This document shows, in pieces, positions 1 to 9,714 of a stretch of 64,000 nt of DNA. Below the pieces are notes generated by a model. That model had not been told where the DNA came from. It worked only from the letters and a program-made list of their open reading frames with translations, and did not search any database. The position numbers and the translations under genes are program-made. The DNA comes from Mesorhizobium sp. BR1-1-16 (GTDB taxonomy: Bacteria; Pseudomonadota; Alphaproteobacteria; Rhizobiales; Kaistiaceae): positions 372,001 through 436,000 of the forward strand of contig NZ_JAIUIE010000002.1 in assembly GCF_020165495.1 (NCBI RefSeq). Direction: 5' to 3'. Positions within the stretch are counted from its first letter, which is position 1. The number at the start of each line of letters is the position of its first letter.

Positions 1-2
1 CG

Positions 3-1058
3 GTCGCCCAAGTGGTGCCGCCCGGTTCGCTGATAGCCTATGCGAGTTCCAGTCGCGTCGAGCAGCCATCCGGCGCCACCTATATCCCGCCCCGGCGGTC
101 AAATCGCTGGCTGGATCAATCCGTCCTTCGATGCAAAGAGGGATTCGATGTCTGCGTTGCCGTCAGTGAGCCGGCAAAACCGGCCTTTCGAGCCCTCCCT
201 CTCGGCGAGCAGTTGGCGCTGCTCGTCGGCGGCGCGCTTCTTGGCAAAGTCTGCCAAGCCCTCCTCGCCGCTTGGCTCGCCTCGCGACGCACACTTTACC
301 GCCGCTTGAGGCGTGCGATCGCCCGGAGCGAGATCACGCTCCACTACCAACCGCTGGTCCGGCTCGAAGATCGTACCGTGGTAGGGTTTGAGACGCTCGC
401 CCGCTGGCGCCCGAAGAGCGGCGAAGACGTCAGCCCGGACATCTTCGTGCCGCTGGCCGAGCGAACGGGCCTTCTGCCCGCTTTGACGGAGTTTGTGATC
501 GACAGAGCGCTCTCGGACATGTCGTCGATGCTGTCAGAACGGCCGGATCTCTATGTCAGCATCAACATAGCGGTGCAGTCGCTGCTGTCAGACGAGCTCC
601 TCACGGCGCTGAAGCTCTATTGCGACGCTCATGGCGTCGATCGATCCCGCATCGTCCTCGAAATCACCGAGCGAGAGACCGGCGAGGTTGAACTGATTGG
701 CGATGCCGTCGGCCGTCTGCGCGATGCCGGCTTCAGGATCTTCCTGGACGATTTTGGCACCGGATATTCGAGCCTTGCTTATCTCGCGACCCTGCCGATC
801 GACACGATCAAGCTGGATAAGCTGTTCAGCAATTCGGTCGGAACGAGCCTCGTCAGCTCGCTCGTTCTCGGCGAAATCCTGCACATGATGTCGACCCTCA
901 ATCTTTCGGTCGTGTTCGAGGGCATCGAGACAGAGGAACAGGCGGTCGCATTAGGAGTGATCGCCCCCGGCGCCATGGGCCAGGGCTGGCTATTCGGCCG
1001 CCCTGCACCCGCTGGCGAAATCCGGGGCTCATCTTTGCCTGACGCGACTGTCCGCTGA
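3..1058 (+). CDS. EAL-domain cyclic-di-GMP phosphodiesterase, 5' end outside window
   Basis: The reading frame is open to the left edge of the window, so the N-terminus is missing; a GTG at 12 is in frame but unlikely to be the true start. The visible part begins with a segment containing two Cys (RCKEGFDVC), then a hydrophobic stretch (LALLVGGALL to LLAAWL), then a complete EAL domain. Conserved catalytic features are seen: ETL in place of EAL with the metal-binding Glu kept, Asn in SINI, LEITE, the DDFGTG loop, the Lys in IKLDK, FEGIET and the closing GQGWLFGRP. The layout of periplasmic Cys-containing segment, membrane helix and EAL resembles CSS-motif phosphodiesterases, which hydrolyse c-di-GMP to pGpG; that subfamily call is tentative because the sensor region is cut off. 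Confidence 0.85.
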   Translation, partial: VAQVVPPGSLIAYASSSRVEQPSGATYIPPRRSNRWLDQSVLRCKEGFDVCVAVSEPAKPAFRALPLGEQLALLVGGALLGKVCQALLAAWLASRRTLYRRLRRAIARSEITLHYQPLVRLEDRTVVGFETLARWRPKSGEDVSPDIFVPLAERTGLLPALTEFVIDRALSDMSSMLSERPDLYVSINIAVQSLLSDELLTALKLYCDAHGVDRSRIVLEITERETGEVELIGDAVGRLRDAGFRIFLDDFGTGYSSLAYLATLPIDTIKLDKLFSNSVGTSLVSSLVLGEILHMMSTLNLSVVFEGIETEEQAVALGVIAPGAMGQGWLFGRPAPAGEIRGSSLPDATVR

Positions 1059-1063
1059 AGGAG

Positions 1064-1084
1064 GGCGGGAAATCCACTCCCGCC
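1064..1084. terminator. Hairpin between convergent EAL and glgX1 genes
   Basis: A perfect 7-bp stem (GGCGGGA at 1064-1070 with TCCCGCC at 1078-1084) and 7-nt loop lies in the 30-base gap between two convergent genes. There is no strong T run on either side, so it may be a weak bidirectional terminator. Confidence 0.4.
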
Positions 1085-1088
1085 TCAA

Positions 1089-3167
1089 TCAGTCCGCCGG
1101 CTTGTCGGCGACGCCTTCCAGCACGAGCATCGAGCGCGCGACCACCGTCAGCGTCTTGCCGGCATCGGTTTTCTCGCCTTCGAGCGCGCCGGCCGTGTCG
1201 AGGACCACTGTCCAGCCGCCACCTTCCTTGCCGGGGACGGTGAAGTCCACGTCGACATGCGAGGCGTTCATCATGACGATCATCACCGGCTCGTCGGCCC
1301 GCATCGGCGCAAGGCGCACGGTGATGCATTTGACATGCGGATCACCCCACTCCTCGTCCGACATGCGCGCTCCGCCGGCGCTGAACCAGGCGACATCGCG
1401 TTGGCCAAGGCTCGTCCGGGTGCCCGTCAGGAATTCGGCCCGTGAGAAGGCACTGCGGCTGCGCCTCAGCGCGATGACCTTGGCCGTGAAGTCGGCAAGC
1501 TCGGGGTCGGTATTGCCCCAGTCGACCCAGCCGATCTCGTTGTCCTGCGCATAGGCGTTGTTGTTGCCGCCCTGCGAGTTCCCGATCTCGTCGCCGGCCA
1601 GCATCATCGGCACGCCCTGCGACAGCATCAGCGTCGCGATCAGGTTGCGCTTCTGGCGCTTCCGCAGCTCGATGATCTCGGGATCGTCTGTCGGGCCCTC
1701 GACGCCGCAGTTCCAGCTGCGGTTATCGCTGTGTCCGTCGCGATTGTCCTCGCCATTCGCCTCGTTGTGCTTGTCGTTGTAGGAAACGAGATCTTCGAGC
1801 GTGAAGCCGTCATGGGCGGTGATGAAATTGACGCTCGACCAGGGCCGGCGCCGGCCTTCGTTGAACAGGTCGCTCGACGCCGCGAAGCGGGTGGCGAAGC
1901 TCGGCAGCAAGCCTTCGGCGCCCATCCAGAATTCGCGCACCACATCGCGATAGTCGCCGTTCCACTCGGAGAATCCGGCCGGGAAATTGCCGAGCTGATA
2001 GCCGCCGGGGCCAACGTCCCAGGGCTCTGCGATCAGCTTCAGCCGGCCGAGAACCGGATCCTGCAGGATGGCATTGAAAAAGGCATGGCGCGGATTGAAG
2101 CCGGTCGGTTCGCGCCCGAGTGTCAGCGCGAGATCGAAGCGGAAGCCGTCGACGCCATAAACGGTTGCCCAGAGACGGAGGCTGTCGAGCACCATCTGCA
2201 GCACGCGCGGATGGTTGGTGTCGATCGCGTTGCCGGTGCCGGTCAGGTCGTCATAGTAGCGCTTGTCGTCCGGCATCAGCCGGTAATAGGAGAAGTTGTC
2301 GATGCCCTTGAAGGAGAGCGTCGGCCCGAGATGGTTGCCCTCGGCTGTGTGATTGTAGACGACGTCGAGGATCACCTCGATGCCGGCGTCGTGCAGGCGG
2401 TCGACAGCCTCTCCGATTTCGGCAAGGCCCCCGCCATCGACATAGTTCATCTCAGGCGCAAAGAAGCCGATGGTGTTGTAGCCCCAGAAATTCCGCAGGC
2501 CGCGCTCGCCGAGGTGCCGATCCTGCACGAAGGCGTGGACAGGCATCAGCTCGATGGTCGAAACCCCTATGCGGTGGAGATGCTCGATCGCCTTGGGATG
2601 GCCGAGTGCCGCGAAAGTGCCGCGAACATCGTCCGGCACGAAAGGCTGGCGCATGGTCCAGCCGCGCACATGGCTCTCATAGATGACGGTCTGCGGCCAG
2701 GGGATCATCGGCCGCTTCGACTTGGTCAAAATCTTCGGCGAGATGACGCGGGCCTTCGGCATGAACGCGGCGCTGTCGCGCTCGTCCTTGTTGAGATCGG
2801 CATCATCGCCGCCGCCAACCGGATAGCCGTAGAGAGCGTCGTCCCAGACGAGATCGCCGACGAGCTCGCGGGCGTAAGGGTCGAGCAGCAGCTTTGCATC
2901 GTTGAAGCGATGACCGTTGGCGGGGTCGAACGGGCCGCGCACGCGATAGCCGTAAAGCTGGCCTTCCTTCACGCCGGCAACGTGACCATGCCAGACGCCG
3001 TTCGTGCATTCGAGCAGGTCAATACGGTCAGTTTCCTTGCTGCCGTCCTTCGAGAACAGGCACAGCGTCACGCCCTCGGCGTGATCGGAAAAGAGCGCAA
3101 AATTGGTGCCCTTGTCGTCCGGCGTGGCTCCAAGGGTGAAAGGTGATCCCGTCGTAAGTTTCATCAT
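1089..3167 (-). CDS. glgX: Glycogen debranching enzyme GlgX (copy 1)
   Basis: This is a 692-residue GH13 isoamylase-type enzyme that cleaves alpha-1,6 branches left after phosphorylase action. An N-terminal carbohydrate-binding domain (about 1-130) precedes the TIM barrel. The catalytic residues are visible: nucleophile D345 in DGFRFDLA, acid/base E381 in LIAEPWD and D453 in TAHDGFT. The gene starts with two consecutive ATG codons and overlaps the stop of the upstream glgA1 by 4 bases, so the two are probably translationally coupled. A second 692-residue GlgX is encoded at 12434-14512; the two have the same architecture but differ clearly in sequence, so this is not a recent duplication. Confidence 0.95.
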   Translation of the reverse strand: MMKLTTGSPFTLGATPDDKGTNFALFSDHAEGVTLCLFSKDGSKETDRIDLLECTNGVWHGHVAGVKEGQLYGYRVRGPFDPANGHRFNDAKLLLDPYARELVGDLVWDDALYGYPVGGGDDADLNKDERDSAAFMPKARVISPKILTKSKRPMIPWPQTVIYESHVRGWTMRQPFVPDDVRGTFAALGHPKAIEHLHRIGVSTIELMPVHAFVQDRHLGERGLRNFWGYNTIGFFAPEMNYVDGGGLAEIGEAVDRLHDAGIEVILDVVYNHTAEGNHLGPTLSFKGIDNFSYYRLMPDDKRYYDDLTGTGNAIDTNHPRVLQMVLDSLRLWATVYGVDGFRFDLALTLGREPTGFNPRHAFFNAILQDPVLGRLKLIAEPWDVGPGGYQLGNFPAGFSEWNGDYRDVVREFWMGAEGLLPSFATRFAASSDLFNEGRRRPWSSVNFITAHDGFTLEDLVSYNDKHNEANGEDNRDGHSDNRSWNCGVEGPTDDPEIIELRKRQKRNLIATLMLSQGVPMMLAGDEIGNSQGGNNNAYAQDNEIGWVDWGNTDPELADFTAKVIALRRSRSAFSRAEFLTGTRTSLGQRDVAWFSAGGARMSDEEWGDPHVKCITVRLAPMRADEPVMIVMMNASHVDVDFTVPGKEGGGWTVVLDTAGALEGEKTDAGKTLTVVARSMLVLEGVADKPAD

Positions 3168-4675
3168 CGAGCGGCGGCTTTCCGGTCCATATCAGCACTG
3201 ATCAGTTGTGGCAGGCGCGTTACTCCCGAAAAGCCGCGGTCGGGAGGCTTGCTCGCCGGTACGCCGGCGACACGCGAAAACAGTGTTTCATACGCCTTGG
3301 CGGGTTCGTCCCAGCCAAAGCTCTTGGCCATGGCGCGACGACGCATGGCCGCGAGGCGTTCCGGCGCATGATAGGTATCGAACGCTCTGCCGGTCGCCTC
3401 GAGGAAACCGCGGATCGAGAAATCGGTGAAAAGGAAACCCGTCTCATCGTTTTCGATCGTATCGGCAAGACCGCCCGTCGCATGGGCAACGGGCAATGCG
3501 CCATAGCGCTGCGCCTGCATTTGCGTCAGCCCGCACGGCTCGAAGCGCGACGGCATCAGGAAGAAGTCGCTCGCCGCAACGAGGCGGTGCGCCATGGTGT
3601 CGCTGAAGCCGGCGACGAGGCCGATATCGCCGCGATAGCGGCGGGAGACGTCGAGCAGCATGCGTTCGACGCCCGGATCACCGGTGCCGAGGATCGCAAT
3701 CTGGCCGCCCCTCTCCACCACGGTGCCAGCGATCTCGGCGATGAGATCGAGGCCCTTCTGGTGAACAAGTCGCGAGACGACGCCAAAGAGCGGGCCGTCC
3801 GACGAATTGAGGCACAGCGACATCCGGATGAAGTCGGTATTGACGCGCTTGCCCTCGAGATTGTCGGCGTCGAACATCTTGGGCAGGTGACGGTCCGTTG
3901 CCGGGTCCCATTCGGCTTCGAGCCCGTTGACGATGCCCGAAAGGCGGCCCTCGGCAGCGAGGTCGCGCGTCACGCCATGGAGGCCCGAACCGAGGTGATC
4001 GGTGGTGATTTCGGCGGCATAGGTGTTACTCACCGTCGTCACATGATTGGCGTAGACAAGGCCGGCCTTCATGAACGAGATGTAGCCGTGGAACTCGACG
4101 CCGTCCGTCCGGAACGCATGATGGGGAATGCCGAGGGCGTCGAGCCGATCGGCGCCGAAGAGGCCCTGATGAGCCAGATTGTGAATGGTGAACACGGACG
4201 GCACGCGCGCGCCCGACCAGGCCAGATAAGCCGGCGCGAGCGCCGACGGCCAGTCGTGGCAGTGAACGAGGTCCGGTGTCCAGCCAATGCTGGCGATGCC
4301 CTTGCCGACTTCGGCGGCTGCGAGGCCGAGCCGCGCAAAGCGAACATCGTTGTCGCCCCAATCATAGCCTTCCGGCGTGGTATAGGGGGTTCCGGGACGC
4401 TGATAGAGCGAAGGCGCGAGGATCAGGTAGACAGTGATGCCGTCGGCGGTTTCTGTTTCGCCGATCAGGCACGGCTCGATCGAGGCGTGTCCGGGCAGCG
4501 AAGCCACGACCTTGAGCTGGGTGATCTTGTCGAGAACGTTCTGGTAGGCCGGCATCAGGATGCGGACATCGACGCCCCGGCGTTTCAGCGCGCGCGGGAG
4601 CGCTGCCGAAACATCGGCGAGGCCGCCGGCCTTCGCGAAGTCGCCGAATTCGCTGGTGACGAACAGTATTTTCAT
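3164..4675 (-). CDS. glgA: Glycogen synthase GlgA (copy 1)
   Basis: A 503-residue GT5 glycogen synthase that transfers glucose from ADP-glucose to the non-reducing end of alpha-1,4-glucan. I chose the ATG at 4675 because it begins the canonical N-terminus MKILFVTSEFGDFAKAGGLA with the KxGG sugar-nucleotide loop; a longer open frame runs to 4861 but its extra residues do not look like GlgA. The C-terminal Rossmann half contains the RFEPCGLTQ motif that includes the catalytic-region Glu. It is first in a two-gene operon with glgX1 (4-base overlap), divergent from glgP. It differs substantially from the second GlgA at 10974-12428 (KAGGL against KTGGL, different loop lengths), so the two may differ in regulation or primer preference. 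Confidence 0.93.
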   Translation of the reverse strand: MKILFVTSEFGDFAKAGGLADVSAALPRALKRRGVDVRILMPAYQNVLDKITQLKVVASLPGHASIEPCLIGETETADGITVYLILAPSLYQRPGTPYTTPEGYDWGDNDVRFARLGLAAAEVGKGIASIGWTPDLVHCHDWPSALAPAYLAWSGARVPSVFTIHNLAHQGLFGADRLDALGIPHHAFRTDGVEFHGYISFMKAGLVYANHVTTVSNTYAAEITTDHLGSGLHGVTRDLAAEGRLSGIVNGLEAEWDPATDRHLPKMFDADNLEGKRVNTDFIRMSLCLNSSDGPLFGVVSRLVHQKGLDLIAEIAGTVVERGGQIAILGTGDPGVERMLLDVSRRYRGDIGLVAGFSDTMAHRLVAASDFFLMPSRFEPCGLTQMQAQRYGALPVAHATGGLADTIENDETGFLFTDFSIRGFLEATGRAFDTYHAPERLAAMRRRAMAKSFGWDEPAKAYETLFSRVAGVPASKPPDRGFSGVTRLPQLISADMDRKAAAR

Positions 4676-4939
4676 GGCTCGAACGGCCCTTTGCCCTGCG
4701 ATCGAAGCGAAATTCGCTGCATTCACAGGGCCTCCGGAGCGCGCCCGGAGGCGAGGACCTGGTCCCGCAGCCGCTTCTACAACGATGACGCGCGCGGTTT
4801 GGTTGCCTGCGCCAATGCCCAATTTCGCGTCATGCGACGCAATTGCCGCGGCGAGCGGCACTTTTGTTGCATAGCGTCAGCGCAGGATCTAGACGCCTTC
4901 TGGCGGGCATGCGGGTAAGCCGCCAATGCTCCGGACGAT
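4676..4939. promoter_or_regulatory. Divergent intergenic region between glgA1 and glgP operons
   Basis: These 264 bases separate the two divergent glycogen operons and must contain the promoters for both. A perfect 8-bp inverted repeat, GCCTCCGG at 4730-4737 with CCGGAGGC at 4745-4752 (7-nt loop), lies in what would be the glgA1 leader. I could not assign -35/-10 elements with confidence. Confidence 0.5.
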
Positions 4940-7444
4940 ATGGGGATGGGAGACACAATGGTGGACGCCGTCATGAGCTCAGAAGCCACGGTCGCGCCGC
5001 AAGGCGGAACAGACGACGAGGTCGCCGCGGCCCGTGCCGCGATCACCGCCAAGCTGACCTATGCGGTCGGCAAGAATGCCGTGACTGCGAGCGACCGCGA
5101 CTGGTTTCTCGCGACGGCGCTGGCGGTGCGCGATCGGATGGTCGACCCGTGGATCGCCTCTTCCAAGGCGACCTACGCCACCGGCGCCAAGCGGGTCTAT
5201 TATCTATCGCTTGAATTTCTCATCGGCCGGCTGCTGTTCGACACGATGAACAATCTTGGCCTCACCGATGTCTATCGCGCGGCGCTGGGTGATCTCGGCG
5301 TCGATCTCGAGAAGCTGAAGACGGTCGAGCCGGACGCGGCGCTCGGCAATGGCGGCCTCGGACGCCTCGCCGCCTGCTTCCTCGACTCGATGGCCTCGCT
5401 GTCGATCCCTGCCTATGGCTACGGCATCCGCTATGATCATGGCCTGTTCCGGCAGGTCGTGAAGGGCGGCTGGCAGCAGGAATATCCTGAAAACTGGCTC
5501 TCCTTCGGCAACCCCTGGCAGTTCGAGCGGCCGGAGGTGATCTACGACATTCAGTTTGGCGGCAGCGTCGAAGCGATCATGCAGCCGAGCGGCTATCCGC
5601 GCTATGTCTGGCATCCCGCCGAAACGATCGAGGCGGTTGCCTATGACACGCCGATCGCCGGCTGGCGCGGCCGCCATGTCAACACGCTGCGCCTGTGGTC
5701 GGCGCGGGCCGTCGACCCGCTCCGCCTCGACGCCTTCAATTCGGGCGATCATATCGGCGCGCTGGTCGAGCAGGTTCGCGCGGAAGCGATCTCGAAGATC
5801 CTTTATCCGAGCGACGAGACGCCGGCCGGGCATGAACTGCGCCTCAGGCAGGAATATTTCTTCGTCTCGGCCTCGCTGCAGGACCTCATCTACCGCCACA
5901 TGCGGACCTATGGCGACATCCGCTCGCTGGCCGACAAGGTGGCGATCCAGCTCAACGATACGCATCCGGCGATCAGCGTCGCCGAACTGATGCGCATCCT
6001 CGTCGATGTGCGCGACATTCCCTGGGACGAGGCGTGGGACATCACCTGCCGCACGCTCGGCTACACCAATCACACGCTGCTGCCCGAGGCGCTGGAGACC
6101 TGGCCCGTTCCGCTGCTGGAGCGGCTGCTGCCGCGCCAGATGCAGATCATCTACCTGATCAACGCCATTCACCTGGAGAAGGCGAAGACGATCGAGGGTG
6201 CGGATGACGCGTTCCTGTCGTCGGTGTCGCTGATCGACGAGGGCAACGGCCGCAAGGTGCGCATGGGGCATCTCGCCTTCATCGGCTCGCATTCCATCAA
6301 TGGCGTGTCGGCCCTGCATTCGGACCTTGTCCAGAAAACGATCTTCCGCGACCTCGACCGCGTCTATCCGGGCCGGATCAACAACAAGACGAATGGCATC
6401 ACCTTCCGCCGCTGGCTGCAGGGCGCCAATCCCGGCCTCACGCGCATCCTTGTCGACAATTGCGGCGAGAGCATTCTCGATGACCCGACGGGCCTTGCGA
6501 AGCTCGTTCCGCATGCGGCCGATACCGGACTGCATGACGAATTCGGCAGCGTTCGCCGGGCCAACAAGGTCGCGCTCGCCCGGCTGATCCGCGACCGGCT
6601 CGACATCCGCGTCAATCCGAATGCGCTGTTCGACGTGCAGATCAAGCGCATCCACGAATACAAGCGCCAGCTTCTCAATATCCTGGAGACCATCGCTCTC
6701 TATCAGGCCATGCGCGCGCAACCGCACAAGGAATGGGTGCCGCGCGTCAAGATCTTCGCGGGCAAGGCGGCGGCGAGCTATCATCAGGCCAAGCTGATCA
6801 TCAAGCTGGCCAACGACGTGGCTCAGGTGGTCAACAGCGATCCGACCGTGCGCGACCTGCTCAAGGTGGTGTTCCTGCCGAACTACAATGTCAGCCTCGC
6901 CGAGATGATCATCCCGGCCGCCGACCTTTCCGAGCAGATCTCGACAGCCGGCATGGAAGCCTCGGGCACCGGCAACATGAAGCTTGCCCTCAACGGAGCG
7001 CTCACCATCGGCACGCTCGATGGCGCCAATGTCGAGATCAAGGAGCATGTCGGCGACGACAACATCTTCATTTTCGGCCTGACGACCGACGAGGTCGCCG
7101 AGCGGCGGCGCCAGGGCATCGATGCGGGCGGAACGATCGCCGCGTCGCGGGAACTCTCGGCCGTTCTCGAGGCAATCGAGGCCGGAATCTTCTCGCCCGG
7201 AGAGCCCGGCCGCTTCGCCGCCCTCACGACGGCGCTGCGCCATCACGACTATTTCCTCGTCACCGCAGATTTCGATTCTTACTATGCAGCGCAACGAGCC
7301 GTTGACGCGTTGTGGCTAGACAGAGCAGCATGGTGGAAAGCGAGCCTCACGAACACGGCTCGGGTGGCCTGGTTCTCCTCGGACCGCACAATTGCGGAAT
7401 ATGCCAAGGATATCTGGAACGTACCCGTACGCCCTGCCGGATGA
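4940..7444 (+). CDS. glgP: Glycogen phosphorylase
   Basis: An 834-residue GT35 alpha-glucan phosphorylase that releases glucose-1-phosphate from glycogen ends using pyridoxal phosphate. The PLP-binding lysine lies in EASGTGNMKLALNGA (about K681), with the conserved segment GTLDGANVEI following. Phosphorylase hallmarks such as ALGNGGLGRLAACFLDS and the GINNKTNGIT-like RINNKTNGITFRRW are intact. The start is uncertain among closely spaced ATGs at 4940, 4946 and 4958. It leads the plus-strand glycogen operon and is followed after 21 bases by glgB. Degradation and synthesis genes share a transcript here, as in many alphaproteobacteria. Confidence 0.96.
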   Translation: MGMGDTMVDAVMSSEATVAPQGGTDDEVAAARAAITAKLTYAVGKNAVTASDRDWFLATALAVRDRMVDPWIASSKATYATGAKRVYYLSLEFLIGRLLFDTMNNLGLTDVYRAALGDLGVDLEKLKTVEPDAALGNGGLGRLAACFLDSMASLSIPAYGYGIRYDHGLFRQVVKGGWQQEYPENWLSFGNPWQFERPEVIYDIQFGGSVEAIMQPSGYPRYVWHPAETIEAVAYDTPIAGWRGRHVNTLRLWSARAVDPLRLDAFNSGDHIGALVEQVRAEAISKILYPSDETPAGHELRLRQEYFFVSASLQDLIYRHMRTYGDIRSLADKVAIQLNDTHPAISVAELMRILVDVRDIPWDEAWDITCRTLGYTNHTLLPEALETWPVPLLERLLPRQMQIIYLINAIHLEKAKTIEGADDAFLSSVSLIDEGNGRKVRMGHLAFIGSHSINGVSALHSDLVQKTIFRDLDRVYPGRINNKTNGITFRRWLQGANPGLTRILVDNCGESILDDPTGLAKLVPHAADTGLHDEFGSVRRANKVALARLIRDRLDIRVNPNALFDVQIKRIHEYKRQLLNILETIALYQAMRAQPHKEWVPRVKIFAGKAAASYHQAKLIIKLANDVAQVVNSDPTVRDLLKVVFLPNYNVSLAEMIIPAADLSEQISTAGMEASGTGNMKLALNGALTIGTLDGANVEIKEHVGDDNIFIFGLTTDEVAERRRQGIDAGGTIAASRELSAVLEAIEAGIFSPGEPGRFAALTTALRHHDYFLVTADFDSYYAAQRAVDALWLDRAAWWKASLTNTARVAWFSSDRTIAEYAKDIWNVPVRPAG

Positions 7445-7465
7445 GGTTCGCGTCGGGGAGACGCA

Positions 7466-9661
7466 ATGGCCGGTTGGCGCGCTAGTGAAACTGATGTCGG
7501 AAATCTGATCGCAGCGCGCAACGGGGATCCGTTTTCCCTGCTCGGGCTGCACGAAACGCGGGCGGGAATGGTCGTCCGCTCCTTTGTGCCGCATGCGGAA
7601 ACCGTCGAGGTCCTCGATCTCGACGGAAGGCTGATCGCGCCGCTGGAGCGGCGGCCCGGCACCGATTTCTTCGAGGGCCTGATTCCCGCCCGCAGCCAGC
7701 GTTTCCTGTATCGCCTGCGCGCTGCAAACAGTGGCGGCGAATGGACGCTGATCGATCCCTATGCATTCGGGCCCGTGCTCGGGCCGCTGGACGATTATCT
7801 GCTGGTCGAGGGGACGCACCGCGAACTCTACGAAAAGCTCGGCGCCCATGTGATGGAGCATGGCGGCATTCCCGGCGTGCATTTCGCCGTCTGGGCGCCA
7901 GAGGCGCTGCGCGTCTCGGTCGTCGGCGACTTCAACGACTGGGACGGCCGCCGCCACCAGATGCGCAAGCGCGTCGACAGCGGCATCTGGGAAATCTTCG
8001 CCCCGGAACTCGGCGAAGGCGCCATCTACAAATACGAGATCGTCGCGCCCGACGGCGTTGTCCTGCCCCTGAAGGCCGATCCGGTTGGCTTCGGCAGCGA
8101 ACTGCGCCCCTCGACCGCATCGATGGTCGCCAAGACCGACGCCTTCAGCTGGAGCGATGCGGAGTTCCTGGAGACGCGTGGCGGCGACGACCAGCGTCGC
8201 AAGCCGATGTCGATCTATGAGGTGCATCTCGCGTCCTGGCAGAAGGCCGATGGCTGGCGCTTCATGACATGGGACGAGATCGCCGACCGTCTCATTCCCT
8301 ACGCGGTCGACATGGGCTTCACCCATGTCGAACTGCTGCCGATCACCGAGCATCCGCTCGATGCGTCCTGGGGCTATCAGCCGATCGGACTGTTCTCGCC
8401 GACCGCGCGCCATGGCGATGTGGCCGGTTTTGCGCGCCTTGTCGACCGCGCGCATCAGGCCGGCCTCGGCGTTATCCTCGATTGGGTGCCGGCGCATTTC
8501 CCGACTGACCAGCATGGTCTCGCGCATTTCGACGGCCGGCCGCTTTATGAATATGCCGATCCGCGTCGCGGCTTTCATCCGGACTGGAACACGGCGATCT
8601 ATGATTTCGGCCGCCGCGAGGTTTCCAACTTCCTGGCCGCCAGCGCGCTCTATTGGCTCGATCGCTTCCATGTCGACGGACTGCGCGTCGATGCCGTCGC
8701 CTCGATGCTTTATCTCGATTATTCGCGCAAGCCAGGCGAGTGGCTGCCCAATCCGGACGGTTCGAACCAGAACAACGATGCGGTCGCGTTCCTGCAGAGC
8801 GTCAACCAGCTCGCCTACGGCCAGCATCCCGGCACGATGACGATCGCCGAGGAATCGACGTCATGGCCGGGCGTTTCCCAGCCGGTCCATGCCGGTGGCC
8901 TCGGCTTCGGCTTCAAGTGGAACATGGGCTGGATGCACGACACGCTGGATTATATGGCGCTCGATCCGGTCTATCGCCGCTTCCATCATAACAAGCTGAC
9001 CTTCGGCCTGCTCTACGCCTTCTCCGAGAATTTCGTGCTGCCGCTCAGCCATGACGAGGTCGTGCATGGCAAGGGCTCGATGCTGGCGCGCATGTCGGGC
9101 GATGATTGGCAGCAATTCGCCAATTTGAGGGCGTTCTATGGCTTCATGTGGGGCCATCCGGGCAAGAAACTCATCTTCATGGGCCAGGAATTCGGGCAGC
9201 GTCGCGAATGGAATTTCGAGAACGAGCTCGACTGGCACCTCCTGGGCGCGCCGCTTCATGCCGGCGTGCGCGATCTCGTCCGTGATCTCAATCATGTCTA
9301 TCGCGATCATCCCGCGCTTCATGCGCGCGATTGCGAAGGCGAGGGGTTCCGCTGGGTCGTGGCCGACGACAAGGATCAATCCGTCATCGTGTTCATTCGC
9401 TTTGGCGCGCCGGGCGATCCGCCGGTGGCTGTCGCGTGCAATTTCACGCCCGTTGTCCGGTATGGCTATCGTGTCGGACTGCCGGAGGCGGGGCGCTGGC
9501 GCGAGATCCTGAACACCGACGCCTCGCAATATGGCGGTTCGGGCATTGGCAATCTCGGCGTCGTCCATGCCGCGGCGCTGCCTTCGCACGGGCTGCCGGC
9601 TTCGGCCGATATCATCCTGCCGCCCCTCTCGGCGGTCTATTTCGAGTTCGACGGTAACTGA
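7466..9661 (+). CDS. glgB: 1,4-alpha-glucan branching enzyme
   Basis: A 731-residue GH13 branching enzyme that cuts an alpha-1,4 chain and re-attaches it by an alpha-1,6 bond. Two N-terminal beta-sandwich (CBM48-type) regions precede the TIM barrel, the second containing [20 protein letters not shown]. Catalytic residues are D409 in [13 protein letters not shown]462 in IAEESTSWP and the Asp of [12 protein letters not shown]. The family sequence [17 protein letters not shown] is present. Length and architecture match the Escherichia coli type. It lies 21 bases after glgP and is followed by a stable hairpin before glgC. Confidence 0.97.
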   Translation: MAGWRASETDVGNLIAARNGDPFSLLGLHETRAGMVVRSFVPHAETVEVLDLDGRLIAPLERRPGTDFFEGLIPARSQRFLYRLRAANSGGEWTLIDPYAFGPVLGPLDDYLLVEGTHRELYEKLGAHVMEHGGIPGVHFAVWAPEALRVSVVGDFNDWDGRRHQMRKRVDSGIWEIFAPELGEGAIYKYEIVAPDGVVLPLKADPVGFGSELRPSTASMVAKTDAFSWSDAEFLETRGGDDQRRKPMSIYEVHLASWQKADGWRFMTWDEIADRLIPYAVDMGFTHVELLPITEHPLDASWGYQPIGLFSPTARHGDVAGFARLVDRAHQAGLGVILDWVPAHFPTDQHGLAHFDGRPLYEYADPRRGFHPDWNTAIYDFGRREVSNFLAASALYWLDRFHVDGLRVDAVASMLYLDYSRKPGEWLPNPDGSNQNNDAVAFLQSVNQLAYGQHPGTMTIAEESTSWPGVSQPVHAGGLGFGFKWNMGWMHDTLDYMALDPVYRRFHHNKLTFGLLYAFSENFVLPLSHDEVVHGKGSMLARMSGDDWQQFANLRAFYGFMWGHPGKKLIFMGQEFGQRREWNFENELDWHLLGAPLHAGVRDLVRDLNHVYRDHPALHARDCEGEGFRWVVADDKDQSVIVFIRFGAPGDPPVAVACNFTPVVRYGYRVGLPEAGRWREILNTDASQYGGSGIGNLGVVHAAALPSHGLPASADIILPPLSAVYFEFDGN

Positions 9662-9679
9662 GCCTGCCTTCGGGCAGGC
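9662..9679 (+). other. UUCG-capped hairpin between glgB and glgC
   Basis: Directly after the glgB stop codon there is a perfect 7-bp stem (GCCTGCC, 9662-9668, with GGCAGGC, 9673-9679) closed by a C-UUCG-G tetraloop, one of the most stable RNA loops known. No T run follows, so an mRNA-stabilising or processing role within the operon is more likely than termination. Confidence 0.55.
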
Positions 9680-9714
9680 AGCAAGACAAAACAGACGAGC
9701 GGGGAGAAGCGACG

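Noticed and set aside
3206-4918. Long plus-strand open frame (570 codons) opposite glgA1
   Set aside because: It mirrors a clearly real GlgA on the other strand; its translation is Arg/Ala/Glu-rich with no motif. Similar long antisense frames opposite glgX1 (1731-3146) and glgP (5204-7294) are high-G+C artefacts.
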